This document shows, piece by piece, positions 1-12,258 of a DNA stretch of 64,000 nt. The notes beneath the pieces were generated by a model. That model ran no database searches, was not told the DNA's origin, and saw nothing but the letters and a program-made list of their open reading frames with translations. The stretch covers positions 2,728,001-2,792,000 of the forward strand of contig JASSKH010000016.1 of NCBI GenBank assembly GCA_031763025.1, read 5' to 3'. Origin of the DNA: Macrocystis pyrifera. Taxonomy: Eukaryota > Sar > Phaeophyceae > Laminariales > Laminariaceae. Made by a program: the position numbers and the translations under genes. Every line of letters begins with the position of its first letter. Position 1 is the first letter of the stretch.

Positions 1-2215
1 ACGAATTTCGCAGTGGATTGGCGTTGGAAAGCATGTCTCACGAGCCTCTCGGATTTCTGAGTGGTTCGTTCACAGGTTCGCAGTTGCGCTGGGCGACTGT
101 CGACAAAGAAGGTTTTGCGATCGTTAATACGTTCCGGAGGCTCGAATACCTGCTTTGGGGTGGTGTTCATATCTTTACTGATCATCGAAACTTGCAGTAC
201 ATTTTCAATCCGGAGAAGTGTGTCACGACGGTCACAAAGACCATGGCACAACGCCTAGAGAATTGGAAGGGTGTTTTAGGACAATACCGCTATGCAATCG
301 AACACATCCCTGGCGATCGAAACTGTTGGGGGGATCTGTTGTCTCGTTGGGTCAAAGTTCCTACGGTGCCTGTTCGTTCGGTTGCCGTGCACAGCCCATG
401 TAATGCTGACGATTCGCTTCCCGCATTGGATGTGATTCGTGCCTCGCAACAAAGGTCTGTCGCTCGTATCGGCGTTGGTGTTCATGAATTTTCGACAACC
501 TTCGGTCAAGCTACCTTGGCCGATGATGGTTTGTTTCGTGTGCGTGTTGGGGTGCGTGACGTCTTGTGGATTCCGCCGGATGATCTTGCTCTTCAAACTC
601 GTTTGATGGTGTGCGCGCACATGCGCTCGGCTGGTCACCGTGGTGTGGCGCCGACTTTGTTTCGCCTGAAGGAATATTGTGTCTGGCCTCACATGGATTC
701 TCAGGTTCGCGAATTCGTTCGCCAGTGTTTGCACTGTGTAGACACGCGTGCAGGTGCACTCATTCCTCGTCCCTACGGAGACACGGTGCATGGTACCGCT
801 CCGGGAGAAGTGGTGCACTTTGATTTTTTGTATGTTGGCCACAGCGGGCCCGAAGGTAGCGATGGCCTGCCTGATGAGGATGGTTTCCGATATGTTTTGG
901 TCATCATGGATGATTTGTCCAACTACGTGGCGTTGGAACCGGCCGAGGCTTGTACAGCCGAGGTCACAGCGAAGCATTTGCTAGCCTGGTGTAAGACTTT
1001 GGGGGTGCCGCGTGTGTGGGTGAGTGATACCGCCACGCATTTCAAGAACAGGGTGCTTGCTTTGTTGAGCGACGCGTTGCACATCGAACATCGTTTTGCT
1101 GTCGCTTACACGCCGTGGTCGAACGGTACGTGTGAACGCATGGTAAAAGAGGTGGTACGTGCTCTGCGTTCCATTCTGTCAGAACAGCGTCGTCAGGTTT
1201 CGGAGTGGGTTGATGTTTTGCCGGCCGCTCAGTGGGCCTTGAACACTTCGTTTCGTGAACGTTACCGAAGCACTCCGTACAGCGTGATGTTTGGGCGTGC
1301 TCCGCGTACCGATTTCTCGGCGCTCGTTTCTGAGTCTGATGGCAGGTGGAATGTTGACGTGATGAATGCTGACTTGTTGCGTGCGAACGTCCGTGAAGTC
1401 GTTGCAGAGCAGGAGAGATTTTGCGCCGATATTCGCGCAGCTGTTGCCGTGTCTCGCGACAACAAACGTAAACAGGCTCAGGGCCAGGTGGTGTTGCCAA
1501 AATTTGCGGTTGGTGATTTCGTGTTGTATGCTCGTGTTCGTCGGCAGGGTGCCACACCGAAATTGTTGTCCACATGGACTGGTCCGTGGCGTGTGGTAGC
1601 AGCTGATCATGATCATGTGTACTCAGTTCAGAACATCGTTTCTGGGAAGGTGCATCAAGCTCACGTGGCTCGTTTACGATTTTATGCGGATGCGACGTTG
1701 AACGTCACCGCTGATCTGAAGGATGTTTTCCAACATTCCTTTGCGCAGGGTGAATGCCGCATGAATGCTTTGGTGCATGTGGCCGAAGATGATGCCAACG
1801 AGGTGATTGTCTTGGTCGATTGGGATGGTTTCGAAGCAGAGGAGCGCACGTGGGAGTCTTTGCGGTCGATTTATTCTGCTGCGCCTGAATTCGTCGTGAA
1901 GGAATTGCGCAAATTACGGATGACCCGTGCGCTCAAGATTAAAATTGCTTCAGAGTTCAGCATTGATTTGTGATTTGCCGCATGCGATTTCGTCTTGGTT
2001 TTTTGGTTTTGTCAAGCTCGTTCGTGTCGAGTGAACTCGCTTTGGGGGTGCTGTAGCCAAAAGATACCAAGCCGTGGAGGTTTCAGTGTAATCGCATGTG
2101 TGAGTGGAGCAGTGGCCGGGGATCCTGTGTGATGTCCCCTAGCCACCTGGCTCGTGGTCCGATGAGGATCACTCCGTGATAATACAAGCTCTAAGAACAA
2201 GACTTACTGAGTGCG
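1..2215 (+). mobile_element. Ty3/gypsy chromovirus-type LTR retroelement, 3' part (fossil copy)
   Basis: The open frame at 18-1973 carries, in order, the end of an RNase H domain (about residues 20-112), an integrase with a His/Cys zinc-binding region (about 195-240) and catalytic core (about 265-420), and a chromodomain-like C-terminus (about 580-640). This order is that of Ty3/gypsy chromoviruses. The purine run near 2041-2047 followed by TG could be the polypurine tract and the start of the 3' LTR, which I place loosely at about 2047-2215. The 5' part and 5' LTR lie before the window, so LTR divergence and target duplication cannot be judged. The visible part looks whole, with no breaks seen, which suggests a fairly recent insertion. 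Family assignment is firm; the LTR limits are a guess. Confidence 0.88.
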
Positions 2216-3237
2216 AGGCCAGCGAGACTGGTGGAGTCCCTCGCTGGAAGCCCTCTTGCTGATATCATCTGGCAGAGGCCATAGTAGCCAGAACGCCGTT
2301 GAGCCACTGGTCCAAAGCTCCACGCAGTCATATCCATCTACCTCTCCCTCTCCTGCTGTAGTCCGCAGAGCTAGTACGATACAAGCTTGCGGTTCAAAAG
2401 CTACGCCACACAGCAACAACAAGTAGCTAGAGTACTTGTACCGCGCGAAGATATTCTTGTCCATACCAATAATAATACATGTCACGGTATCGTGTGTTTT
2501 ATCTACTCCTCTGTGACGGTCCCTTCGACGATGGCGATGACGGCGCTTAGCCCCCCGCTTGCGACGATCGACCGACACAAAAACATCTGGCACGGGGGGG
2601 CACAAGAAACGTGGCGTGGCATCAAAGTTCACCCCTCGGTCCACTTCTTCCTCGGGGGAGAAGCACACACAACGAACAAAACACCATCCGCGTACCATAT
2701 CTAAACTACCGTACCGTAAAGGGCATTAAAAACCGGACAGGGGTGCGATCGTTTTTTTTTTTTCAGCGCTCGAGCTTTTTCAGAACGGGAAGGCTAAGGC
2801 TGTCATCACCGAACATGGCGCTTTAGGAAATATCTGGGCGAGGGAAAGAGCCTTCCGAAAATACCAAAAACGTTGGACCTAAGCACCCATACCGTTGTTG
2901 AGAGAAAACGAGCGCCGGAAAACGATCGCACCTCCGTGCGAACTCGACAATAATAGGTGTTGGTACGTATAATATGCGCCAGATAATACGCAAGGCAACT
3001 CGCGCACTGAACCGCACCACCCGCGAATCCGGCGAAGATTAAGCTGTTTCCCGACAAACAACCAAACGGGCACCAGACTCCACGGAAATGGTGGCGTTGG
3101 CAAATACATTGCATCCCTCGCTTCCGCTAGGCGCAGTGCTCGCCGTGTGTTTGCACTCACTCTCTCCGTTGTCGAGCGAATAAAATTGGTCATTCGTCCG
3201 CGTCCGCGACGAGTGTTCCGTTGTTCTGTTATCCTGG
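2216..3237. other. Unassigned stretch with one foldback repeat
   Basis: No coding sequence is recognised. The only structure seen is the inverted-repeat element at 2738-2936, listed separately. The start of the stretch may still include retroelement LTR sequence. Confidence 0.4.
2738..2936. repeat. Foldback (MITE-like) element with ~25-bp terminal inverted repeats
   Basis: The left end reads GGTGCGATCGTTTT, then a T-run, then CAGCGCTC. The right end reads GAGCGCCGG, then AAAACGATCGCACC, which is the reverse complement with a few mismatches. The length of about 200 bp and the absence of an ORF fit a non-autonomous DNA transposon. No second copy was noticed in the window, so the family is unproven. 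Confidence 0.5.
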
Positions 3238-3346
3238 TATTACGGGGGTCCATAGTTAACGGGACCAAATTTTGATAGTAAAAATAGGTAAATATATAGG
3301 TTTTAATGAATACCATAGGTCCTGTTAACTATGGACCCCCGTAATA
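3238..3346 (+). mobile_element. M1 MITE, full-length 109-bp hairpin copy
   Basis: The copy is bounded by TATTACGGGGGTCCATAG and CTATGGACCCCCGTAATA, so nearly the whole ends pair into a hairpin. The AT-rich core holds AAAATAGGTAAATATATAGG and separates the arms. TA flanks both ends, which fits a TA target duplication (Tc1/mariner or pogo-like, inference). It has no coding capacity. The near-perfect arms suggest a young copy. Confidence 0.85.
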
Positions 3347-5723
3347 GTATGATTACCTTGGTACGTGATGTTACTTGGAAGACCAAGGTACAAAGAAAAC
3401 TGTCGCGGTCTACGAGTGAGTGGGTCTACCAGCCAACCCAAGCGCGGGGCGCTCGGGGCACTGCACGCGTCCTGGTGTCTGCTGTATGGTATGTGATAGG
3501 ACGGTGGGAAATGCTGCTGTAGCAGCTGCATGCAGTATATGTTCTCTGTGACTTACTACGCTACTTCTTCAAAGCTCGCTGTGCTTCCACTACTGCACTA
3601 CAGAAGGCACCCGCTAAAAAATGAAACATCACTCATGGCATCGAGACTCCATTTATGACGGTATGCTGTTGCCACCATTTTGCCGCCACTGAGCACATAC
3701 TACCTCTCCCTGTATAACCTGCGTCGGTTCCATGTACGGCACGTACCGACGACAGGCAGGCCGTTTGTGCTTAGCTGGATGCATAGCCTATACTATGATA
3801 TCTGGTACAGTAGTAGGTGTTTGCAGCCCTATCTATCCACCAGGGTTCTACGGTAATTAGGTGGTGGAACATCGCGCTGGGCCACATATTTGGTCAGAAA
3901 TGCGCGTAGCGCGCCATCCCCCGGAGGCTATGTGCGGCTTGCCGCTCGCCCGTGTTTGCGCTCCGCACTACGAGTAGGCGAAATAATGTGCACGAATTGT
4001 GTCTGATTCACCGCTGGCGAAACACGGGAGTAGGGGTCCTATTCCCCGTTTGAGGCACCAATTCATGCTAAATTCCTTTTTATGGCACAAATTATTATTT
4101 CTGTTTGGGTAGGTTTCAGTTCAAAAGTATGTCCGAAAAGACTCACATTCTCTAACGCGTACACCCAAATTATGGCCTCCGGCGGCCCTCCGTGGGCCTT
4201 CCTCGGGCCCTTCGACTCCCCTGGCAAAGGACCGCACCTTGCCTACCGCTCGTGCTGCTGGGGCTGCACTGCGTACTAGCGCTCGTGGTGCGCACAACGC
4301 TCCGGCTGCCTGGTTATAACCCTGATCCCCACATTCGTGAAGAAAACGCTTGGTTTGCCCCCTCGCTTGGGTCCCCTTTCAACTGACTGCCTTCTCTTAT
4401 CTTTCTGCTTGCTGCCATATTCATATTCGACACCAGGGCGTATCCACTTTACCATACAATCCATATAATAAATAGCACACACGGAAATACATAAATACCT
4501 ATCAGTGTTGGATTTTATGTTATAGCGAAAGGACCGCTTGCGACCCGATGCCTAAAATTAGCGAGGGGTCTTACGGATGGACGTCGACAACAACTCTGCC
4601 GTACATAGCATGTTCAAAATATGCCGTTTGTACTGATTCGGCTGGCGAGGCCCAGGATTCTCCAAGGACCCAAAAACCTTTTTTCACATTGTAGGAACGG
4701 AACGAACGACCACCAGCAGCCTCGTTTCGTCCCGCTCGTCCCCATACTCTTTGGAGAGGGTTAAGTCATACCCTCACAGGCTCGTCCAAGTCGAGGAGAA
4801 CACTTGCGACCCAGGTCTAGAACTAGCCCGGACTTTTGTGCAAAGTTTGTGGCGTATCCCTTCGTACATGCATGCTTGTTCTGATATGTACAATATTTGC
4901 TTTCGGCTCTGTCTTCCACATTATCCCCATGGTAATTCGCCGCAAGTACGGTAGCCATGACGATCATCTGGAGGATGTTTGGCTAAAAAAACAAGGTGTC
5001 GATCAATCGAACCTCGACACAACAGCAGCCGTTATGATGCTTGCATCCGCTCCTTAACACTGTCGTGTCGAGTAAACTCGGGCCAGCACGGACGCTCAAC
5101 TACAGCAGCAATAGCTGCACGTAATTTAGACGAAATACTTCGAAGTACATGATACGCCCGTCCTGGCACCTGGTAGATGAGTTTCAGATATTTTTTGCCT
5201 CAGAGACAGCCATATTGTAACCTACTATTGTTCTGAGCGAAGCGCACGGGCACGCCAAAGGGCAGCGCGCACCACGCTTCTGGACCAACAATTCCACCAC
5301 ACTGCCACGCGCAGAACACCCCGTTTACAGGTTGCGAGAGTCGACGTGTTTAGGGCTTTGCGCAGAGCGGTGGTTCATCGGTTGTACGTAAACGTTTACG
5401 CCTGAGCCTCGAGCTGCTACCCGTATGTATTCGAACAGCAGAGACCTGCTGCTGTGGTCTTCTTCGCAGTGCTGCGAAGGCGATCACCATCTATCTGGAA
5501 CCGTTGCTACGAAGAATAACGGTCCCTTCCCCGCATATCCGGAGAAGTCATCGTCATCTGAACCTGCTGCGCTGCTACGACTCGTATTTCTTCGGGGACC
5601 TGCTGCTCTGTTTTTTTCCAGGATCACCGTACTAAACTACGAGTATACAGCAGCAGTGCGGCAAAAGATCGCAACTGCACCTCAAGAATGAACGATGCTT
5701 CAAAGTTGACCAAGAAAAATAAC
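3347..5723. other. No recognised gene
   Basis: Short open frames occur in all six frames, but none has a recognisable domain, codon bias or homologous copy in the window. I see nothing further I can support. Confidence 0.4.
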
Positions 5724-5831
5724 TATAAAGGGGAGCCATGTAAATAGGACCAAATATTGTTAGCAAAAATGGGTGAATATTTAGGTTTTTGTGAGTACCG
5801 TAGATCCTATTTACTATGGCCCCCCGTAATA
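5724..5831 (+). mobile_element. M1 MITE copy with diverged left end
   Basis: The core and right arm (CTATTTACTATGGCCCCCCG) match M1. The left arm is recognisable but degenerate (AAAGGGGAGCCATGTAAAT). Both arms are of the TAAATAGG variant. This is an older copy than the one at 3238. Confidence 0.75.
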
Positions 5832-8409
5832 CTACCGGGTACCAGGTATCAAAATAATAGCGACAATGTTTCTGCCCACCCTATCCGAAGAATACGTGTA
5901 GCACTGCGATGAGGATAGTTTTGCCAATACCGCGGTACGATCCCAGGAGATGAGCATGTCGTCCTCCTGGCAATCCAGATGATGATGGCGCAGCGACCTC
6001 GAGAACTGTATCTCAGCACCACCAACCGATGATGATGTTCAGCGATCCTTGGAGCAGTGTTCTGGTAATCCTCAACGATAAATGGTGATGGGGAAAATTC
6101 CAGAAGACGTTTTGCGCCGACAATTCGAAACCTTTTGATGCTGTGAACCGATCCCGAAAGACGGTGATCCCATAATGTTCCCGTTGCGGCGACTCCAGAC
6201 GCTGCTGTCCCGCAGCCCCATCGAACCGCTGTACTGTAGCGACTCCGAACGTTGTTTTTTTCGGCAACCGCACGTGCGTATGTTTGCAGAGATCCGGGAA
6301 GCGTCTTCCTCGCGACCCCGTGCTGAGGTGATCCCTGGTGATGATGATACCCCGGGTAGTTCCTGTTGTAGATGATACCAGGTATTTTAGTACTTTGGTC
6401 CGAGACTAGAGGACGTTTCTCCGACGACCCCGCGAAGGTATACGATGACCCGACGACGGCGTTCCGGCAATCCTATGAGCGACCCGGGGGAACATGAACA
6501 TGAGGCGGTCTACGGTAATAGTGACGAAGACGGTGATCTTAGTGACCCCTGTTAAATCGTGCGTGCTACGGGCATCCGCAGCCATGCTTGTTGTCGTTGA
6601 ACTTGGTGACCGGCTTCTCGCCATTTTTTGCGCCGCTTCTTGTTGTTTTTGGCGGGCACGTCGAAGTCGCTCCTGTACGACCTTGTCCTCCCGCATTTAT
6701 CGTATCCTCGATTGGCCCAGACTCGCCTTTCTTACGTAGGGGAAAACCCCGTAATGGCATTAATGACGTTGCTGACGATGTTGGAGTATCTTGTTTGGAG
6801 TATCTTGTCTCGTAGTCCTCGTGCTCGAAACTCGAACGGTGTGTCTGGTGCAGCAGTGCAATCCGTCGATGTAGTGGTAGTGGACGTACACGTTGCCTCT
6901 CTCTGATACAATCCTATCTTCAACCGTTCCTCTGTACCTTTTCGGCAGTAAAATGCCGTGGGCAGTGTTCGGTGCGATGGTCAAGATCGTTGTTCGAGCG
7001 GTCCTTTTGGAAATAAAACCCACGACCAAGAGCGGCGTAGGAGATCAAGCGCACATAGTATTATCGGACCGGGTATGTCTGCCCTGGTATATGCATAGTG
7101 GGACCCGCGCGGGTTCCAAGATGTGTATGTGAGATCTTGCAGTTTGCATGCTCGTCTCTGTTGCAAACCTGTCACAACAGTCTATCCCTTTTCGTTGCCA
7201 GGTTTCGCGCAGTAATGGTTGCGTGAGGCGTAGAAGGGTGGATCACCCGTCGTAAGCGAAACAGGAACGGCTGACGTTGGTATAGTGCGGCAAAAAAGCA
7301 AAGGGTAGTGGATATATAGTTGCGACATAGCAACGGATTCTTGTACAGACAACTAAGGAGCACGAGGTAACAAGTTGGAGTTGTCCAGATAATAACGGTA
7401 TTGAAAGTACGCCATATATGACGTAGTCGGTTGTCGTACACATCAAGCACGAATACATTATTTTAGATCTAATTGATTGAGTAATTACTACAGTTTCGAA
7501 GGCTAACAGTAGTTTTGACTTTGTCACCTCCATCGAGGGGTCGTGTTTATCTAGGTATACACCTACTGCAGCAGTAACCAGCAGCCTACCGAGTCGCCGA
7601 TAGGCAACAATATCGTCCGTTATGGTAAAGGTGGATGAATGAAGCAGCCTACAGCAGTATCCATCTATTCAAACTCACTACTCAGTACTCAGCATCTTCA
7701 AGCGCTACTAAAGTAGGGGTAGATCAAGGCATTAAGGACGTATCAATATACTTCGAAATATAGTAGAATATCATCATCATGCGCCGTAATTAGAAATTTG
7801 CAATTGGAGCTCTTGGCATTTGTTGGTTGGTTGTTGAAGAAAAAAAAACAATTTACTACCCCACATCGCGGGGTGCGTAGCTAGCCAACCTCAACAAGTA
7901 GCCATCAACAAACATTGATGTAGGTCGGTCAGTACAATTAACCTTAGTAGGGTACACCTAGTGCTAGAGCCGAGATGACCAAGCAAGGTCGTTGCGCTCA
8001 CCAAACTCACAACCAAAGTTCTGAAGTCTGTCTCATCTTCTTGTTCGTCTTCTCAATCTTGGCCCAAGAGAGTCATCTTCAGCATCGCCATGTGCTTTTT
8101 CTCTGAGCGAAGATCACCAGCAGGCCCAACAGCGGCTCGCGCCAAGATTCTGGACTACTCTCAGCACGTCCGCCCCACCGTCACACGCAGACACTCCGGT
8201 AACATGTAGCGGGTACCCGACGGGTACTACGACTGCCTGCGGTGAGTTAGCGGGTACCGGAGAAACTGTTTCCGGGTACTCGAAAGAACATCGAGATGAA
8301 CGCACTCCTCTTTTAATGGCACGAACAATGGAAAATGTGTGGACTACGGTTGGAACTCAAAATACCACAGAGCTTGAATTCCAAATATCACAGAGCTCAT
8401 TCCTCTTTA
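5832..8409. other. No recognised gene; GATGATG-rich stretch
   Basis: Sequence at about 5960-6560 is rich in GATGATG and GACGACG words and gives accidental open frames. No domain is recognised on either strand. TACCAGGTA words lie at 5840 and 6376. Confidence 0.35.
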
Positions 8410-8490
8410 CGAAGAAGAATCAGCCCGGACACTGGGCGTGTTGGACGTCGACGGGTAGAACGAACGGTTTTATGTGAAGATACCGCACAC
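8410..8490 (-). repeat. F-family terminal fragment
   Basis: GAAGAATCAGCCCGGACACT..GACGTCGACGGGTAGAACGA..TTTTATGTGAAGA matches the conserved end of the F family found at 10936, 14611, 28080 and 40083. As in other copies, an AC-rich run (CGCACACACC) follows the end. Confidence 0.65.
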
Positions 8491-10689
8491 ACCGTGTTGG
8501 CTGGATACCGTACGATGGTTGCTGCGGAGTTACGGTATTGACCGATCACCGCAGAGTAAGCGCATCCGTTCCCAATCACTGCTGTACCAAACAAGCCCTG
8601 ATGGACAATAGCCGCGAGAGACGAGTAACCGTGCAAAAGCCACCGTTGCTGATTTCTACATACCGAACAAACCGTGTGGGGACCGATTATCGCGAAATCG
8701 CAATCGTACGACTACCAAGCAAGCCTTGGCGGTGGATTAACCCGGAAGCGTAACCATGCAATTACTGCGGTTGCGAGAAAATGTCTGCCGTGATCTACCG
8801 TAGCGCCATAAACCCATGGCGAGTAGAGCCTTGCAAGTTGGTGTATTTCGTCCTCTCTCGGTCGTGATACGAGTGAGTGCGGGTGGGCATTTGACCAGAA
8901 GGCAACCACACACTATCAAAGCATCCTATTTTCCCGAGACTCAACTTCACATTGAATCAGCCCAAACGTTATTGCCTTCGCCCATCACCATCTGGATATC
9001 ATGACGGCTCTTCACGATGTAGCTCCGAACAGCGATGCGGTTCTTACATTCGTCGAATCCTACGGTACGGTATGGTGCCGGGTGGATTCCAGTATGTACT
9101 TCAGAGACATACGGAGCGGTTCGTACTTTGACTTATGATTTTCACATGTTATTCATGTTATGGTGCGGTGCCGTGAGGTTTGAAATCGTGCGGTCAGATT
9201 CGGTTTGGAAAACCGGGCACGGCAAAAACCCAACGCACCTTACCCCCGGGGTAGACCGAAGCCTGATATCAAAGGCTCTATGGCCTTCTCACAGTTTCCA
9301 TTTTTGTGACAGTAGAACGATGCGGATCGGTGCGGATGTGAGCTTGTAGAACCATACGTCGGTGCAGTTCCGTGCGGGTTTGTGAAGAGAAAACGTACCT
9401 GGTACGGGTAGTGTGGTCTGGCAAACCCGCACAGATCTGCATCACACCGCCATAATAAACCGCACTGCGATATCAGAATATACGGAATAAGCGCCCTCTC
9501 TGCCCCCAGGGCGGTAGGTCCACAGTGACAGAAACAGTTCTGAAGCAAATGTAATGAAATGAAGAGGCTTGAGAACCTGTGGAAGGACACATTATTTGGG
9601 GGCAGAGGGGGTCAGGAGTAATTATGGGCGACTAAAAAATATAGCTGGTACATAATACCTGTGACAGAAATCATGCTGGAACAAGCAAAAAAAAAAAAAC
9701 ATTTAGGTCTGAAGGTTAGGGGGTCTCCCCTTCCCCCCTTTGTCCGCGTTTTGATTTGTACAACCAAATCATGCTTCGGTTGCGATAAGAATAACGTGCC
9801 ATGCCGCCCAAGGCCTGGCCGAATGAGATGGCTGTTTATTATAAAGGTTCCAGCTCAAGAGGGAACTACCTGGTCCAACCAGAAGATGACATACTATGTG
9901 ATAGTTGAGCCGAGAAGGCGAACTCTTGTAGTTTTGTTCCACGGCACAACACAGCAGTGGGAAGTACGAGTACGGTCGCCGTACTTGTGTAGGACTTGCT
10001 GTGAATATTCCGTGCTTTTGGTGGCCTGTCTGAATGTTTTTTTTTTTCCATTGTCAACAATCGGATTCGACTGGCCATATTTTTGGCCCTCTCCAGCCTC
10101 CAGAAAACAAGGCTCCAGGTACCATGTATTAATGCTTGTAAGTAATACTAACAACCCAAATACTGCGAGTAGTATATACTACCATACTTGAAGGGTGGGA
10201 ATGAGGAGCGTGACAGATGTCTTGAAGTGGTCAAAGTCATACAAAAACTGCGAGAAGCTACTGCTTGCTACGTTGTTGACAGTTCTTCTTTGGGTGTGTC
10301 GTATGCTGTAAGTATTGAGCTTGAGCAGTTAAGCGCATAAGTCACGCCCCTCGTTCGCAAAGTGCTGGTAGTAACCCCTTTAGAATTGCGCCCATGTTCT
10401 AAAAAGATAATACGTGGAATTCGTGTCGAACAGCAAGGGCACACGTGATTTTCCCGCGCCAATATAGGCCAACAACGACAGTATCGAAAGCCACAGGACA
10501 AACCAGTGGGGAGGGATTTCAGGACGACTTCACGATTTGGGTAAACTAAACTTTATTTGCTTTATATCAGTATACCCCCTCAAGTATACCCCACTGCCAG
10601 GCCTCGAGTAATGACAGCGACGTGTCGGATTAGTTTTACCCGAATTTGATTAAGTGAAAATATATAGTCAACCCTGCTCTGACGGCAAA
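8491..10689. other. No recognised gene; one imperfect inverted repeat
   Basis: At 9310-9480 the words GTGCGGGTTTG (9372) and CAAACCCGCAC (9421) pair, and the flanking GATGCGGATC and GATCTGCATC roughly pair, forming an imperfect hairpin of about 170 bp rich in GTGCGG. This could be a hAT-like MITE, but there is no second copy. Nothing else is supported. Confidence 0.35.
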
Positions 10690-12258
10690 ATTGTCAATAG
10701 CCACGGCATGCCTTCGGGCGAGACCAACGGACTCACTCCGTGTCATACCCCGCAGCAGAGTTCGTGGACATAGGAAAGCGCTTTACGGGGATCGAGGAGC
10801 ATGTGGCAGTGAGGTGCCCCTGCTGCGATGCAGTTGGCGTGGATTCCTACCGCGCACGCATCTGAGCCAGAGCCGGGGCACAGGTACACCAACACCAACC
10901 GCTTGTCCACGCGATGTCCAGTGTGTGTGTGTGTGTTCTTCACATTAAACCGTGCTTCTATTCGTCGACAACCAGCAAGCCCAGTGTCCGTGCTGATTCT
11001 TCACCCTAGAAAGATACGAGCCCTGTGGTCACAGACTACGACACGGAGATAACACACCGTAATACATTAATAGCCTATGCAATACCATGCCTTCGCACTA
11101 GGTGCGGCCGACACAACATACATACGCCAGCAACCAAAATACACCATAAAGAAAGAGAAGCAACGAAGAAACAAAACCGAAAAAGAAAAAGAAAAGGAGA
11201 AGAATCCCAAATAAACAAATAAAATGGGAAGCCAAAGCTCAGACACACACTTACCCCGAGGATGAGCCAAAAGGGACGTGCAAGGGGGAAGAAACGAGAA
11301 GGAAAAAGGGGACTATGCATCCCGGTGAACACTTAACTAAGTAAAAAGAGAAATAATGAGTGGGCCAAAATACGCTAGTCACCCACCCACTATGTAGTAC
11401 TTCTTTCATAAGGATAAGAAGGGAAAAATATAGGAAAAAGTTAAGTCATGGAAAAAAATCAAAGCACCAAGCCAGTACATGCCGAACGGCCGCAGCAGTT
11501 GGCGGTACGAGTAGCAAAGAAAAGTCCAACCTCGTAGTCGGCCTGGTACCTTGCTACCCTATCTGCGGTCTCTCTGCCACTCTCTTCTACCGCGGTTTCC
11601 CTTCTACTCCTCCTGTTCCCCCCCCTGCCCCCATACACTTGTACGGTGTTCCTTCTACCCCTCCTGCTGTACGTTGGAACGGCTAGGAGTCCGACAACAA
11701 GTGCAGAGCGACGAATCGTTCACCGTAGACAGAAATCTGTGGATGAACATCGGAAAGAGAGGAGGTCTCCGAGACGCTCCTATCAGGGAGTATAGGGAGA
11801 AGTCCATCCTGCTGGACGTCACCCATGCTGATCCACCAAAGCAGATACACCTGCGAGGAGGCAGTGCTGATCACGACGGATCAGCTACCTCTACCTCCGA
11901 GGCGCGCAAGCGCCAACACTACGCTCGTCCGGGACATGTGTCTTTTGACGAGCGGAGTCACAAACTTGCCACTTTAGCAGTGGAAAGCTTTGGGCGTCTC
12001 GGGGTAGAGGAAAGTAAGTTCATCGACCAGCTGGCAGCTAGGGTCGTGGGGGGGAGGGATGGTGGGTCGATGGGAAGGAAAGGGGTGGTGAAGGAACGCC
12101 TGCTTCAAATCGTTCCGGTGACTACACATGTCGCCATTTCGAGGAGGATGTCGCGCTTCAAACAACAGCTTAGGGACCGCCAGGAAGCGAGAAGGACCAC
12201 GGGGGGGAAGGATGACAGACCTAGTGGGGATGGAGCTTGGAGGCGGTTTAGGACATAA
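10690..12258 (+). pseudogene. LINE (non-LTR retrotransposon) C-terminal fragment, split by an F element
   Basis: Two blocks in one orientation belong together. Block 1 (about 10690-10920) encodes AAEFVDIGKRFTGIEEHVAV and then CPCCDAVGVDSYRA, a Cys/His knuckle typical of LINE C-termini. Block 2 (about 11665-12258) continues with LERLGVRQQVQSDESFTVD, GGLRDAPIREYREKSILLD, HADPPKQIHLRGGSADHDGS and EARKRQHYARPGHVSFDERS. The R-D..K..ILLDV pattern suggests a restriction-like endonuclease domain (inference). I know this protein type from brown algal predicted proteins. The copy lacks the reverse transcriptase core (5' truncated) and is interrupted at 10921-11664 by an F element. Block 2 itself is open and ends at a TAA. 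Confidence 0.72.
10921..11664 (+). mobile_element. F element, apparently full length (~740 bp), inside a LINE
   Basis: The insertion begins with (GT)n and TTCTTCACATTAAACC and ends near CCCCTCCTGCTG, after which the interrupted LINE frame resumes. The interior is purine-rich on the + strand (A/G runs, 11140-11310 and 11340-11480) with no ORF. The first ~390 bp are repeated in inverse orientation at 27769-28170, and the last ~190 bp resemble 15430-15560 and 15770-15925. It could be a solo LTR, a TRIM or another non-autonomous element; no diagnostic target duplication longer than GT is seen. Confidence 0.65.

Noticed and set aside
276-977. Long open frame on the - strand opposite the integrase region
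   Set aside because: It is the shadow of the Ty3 polyprotein frame on the other strand and has no domain of its own.
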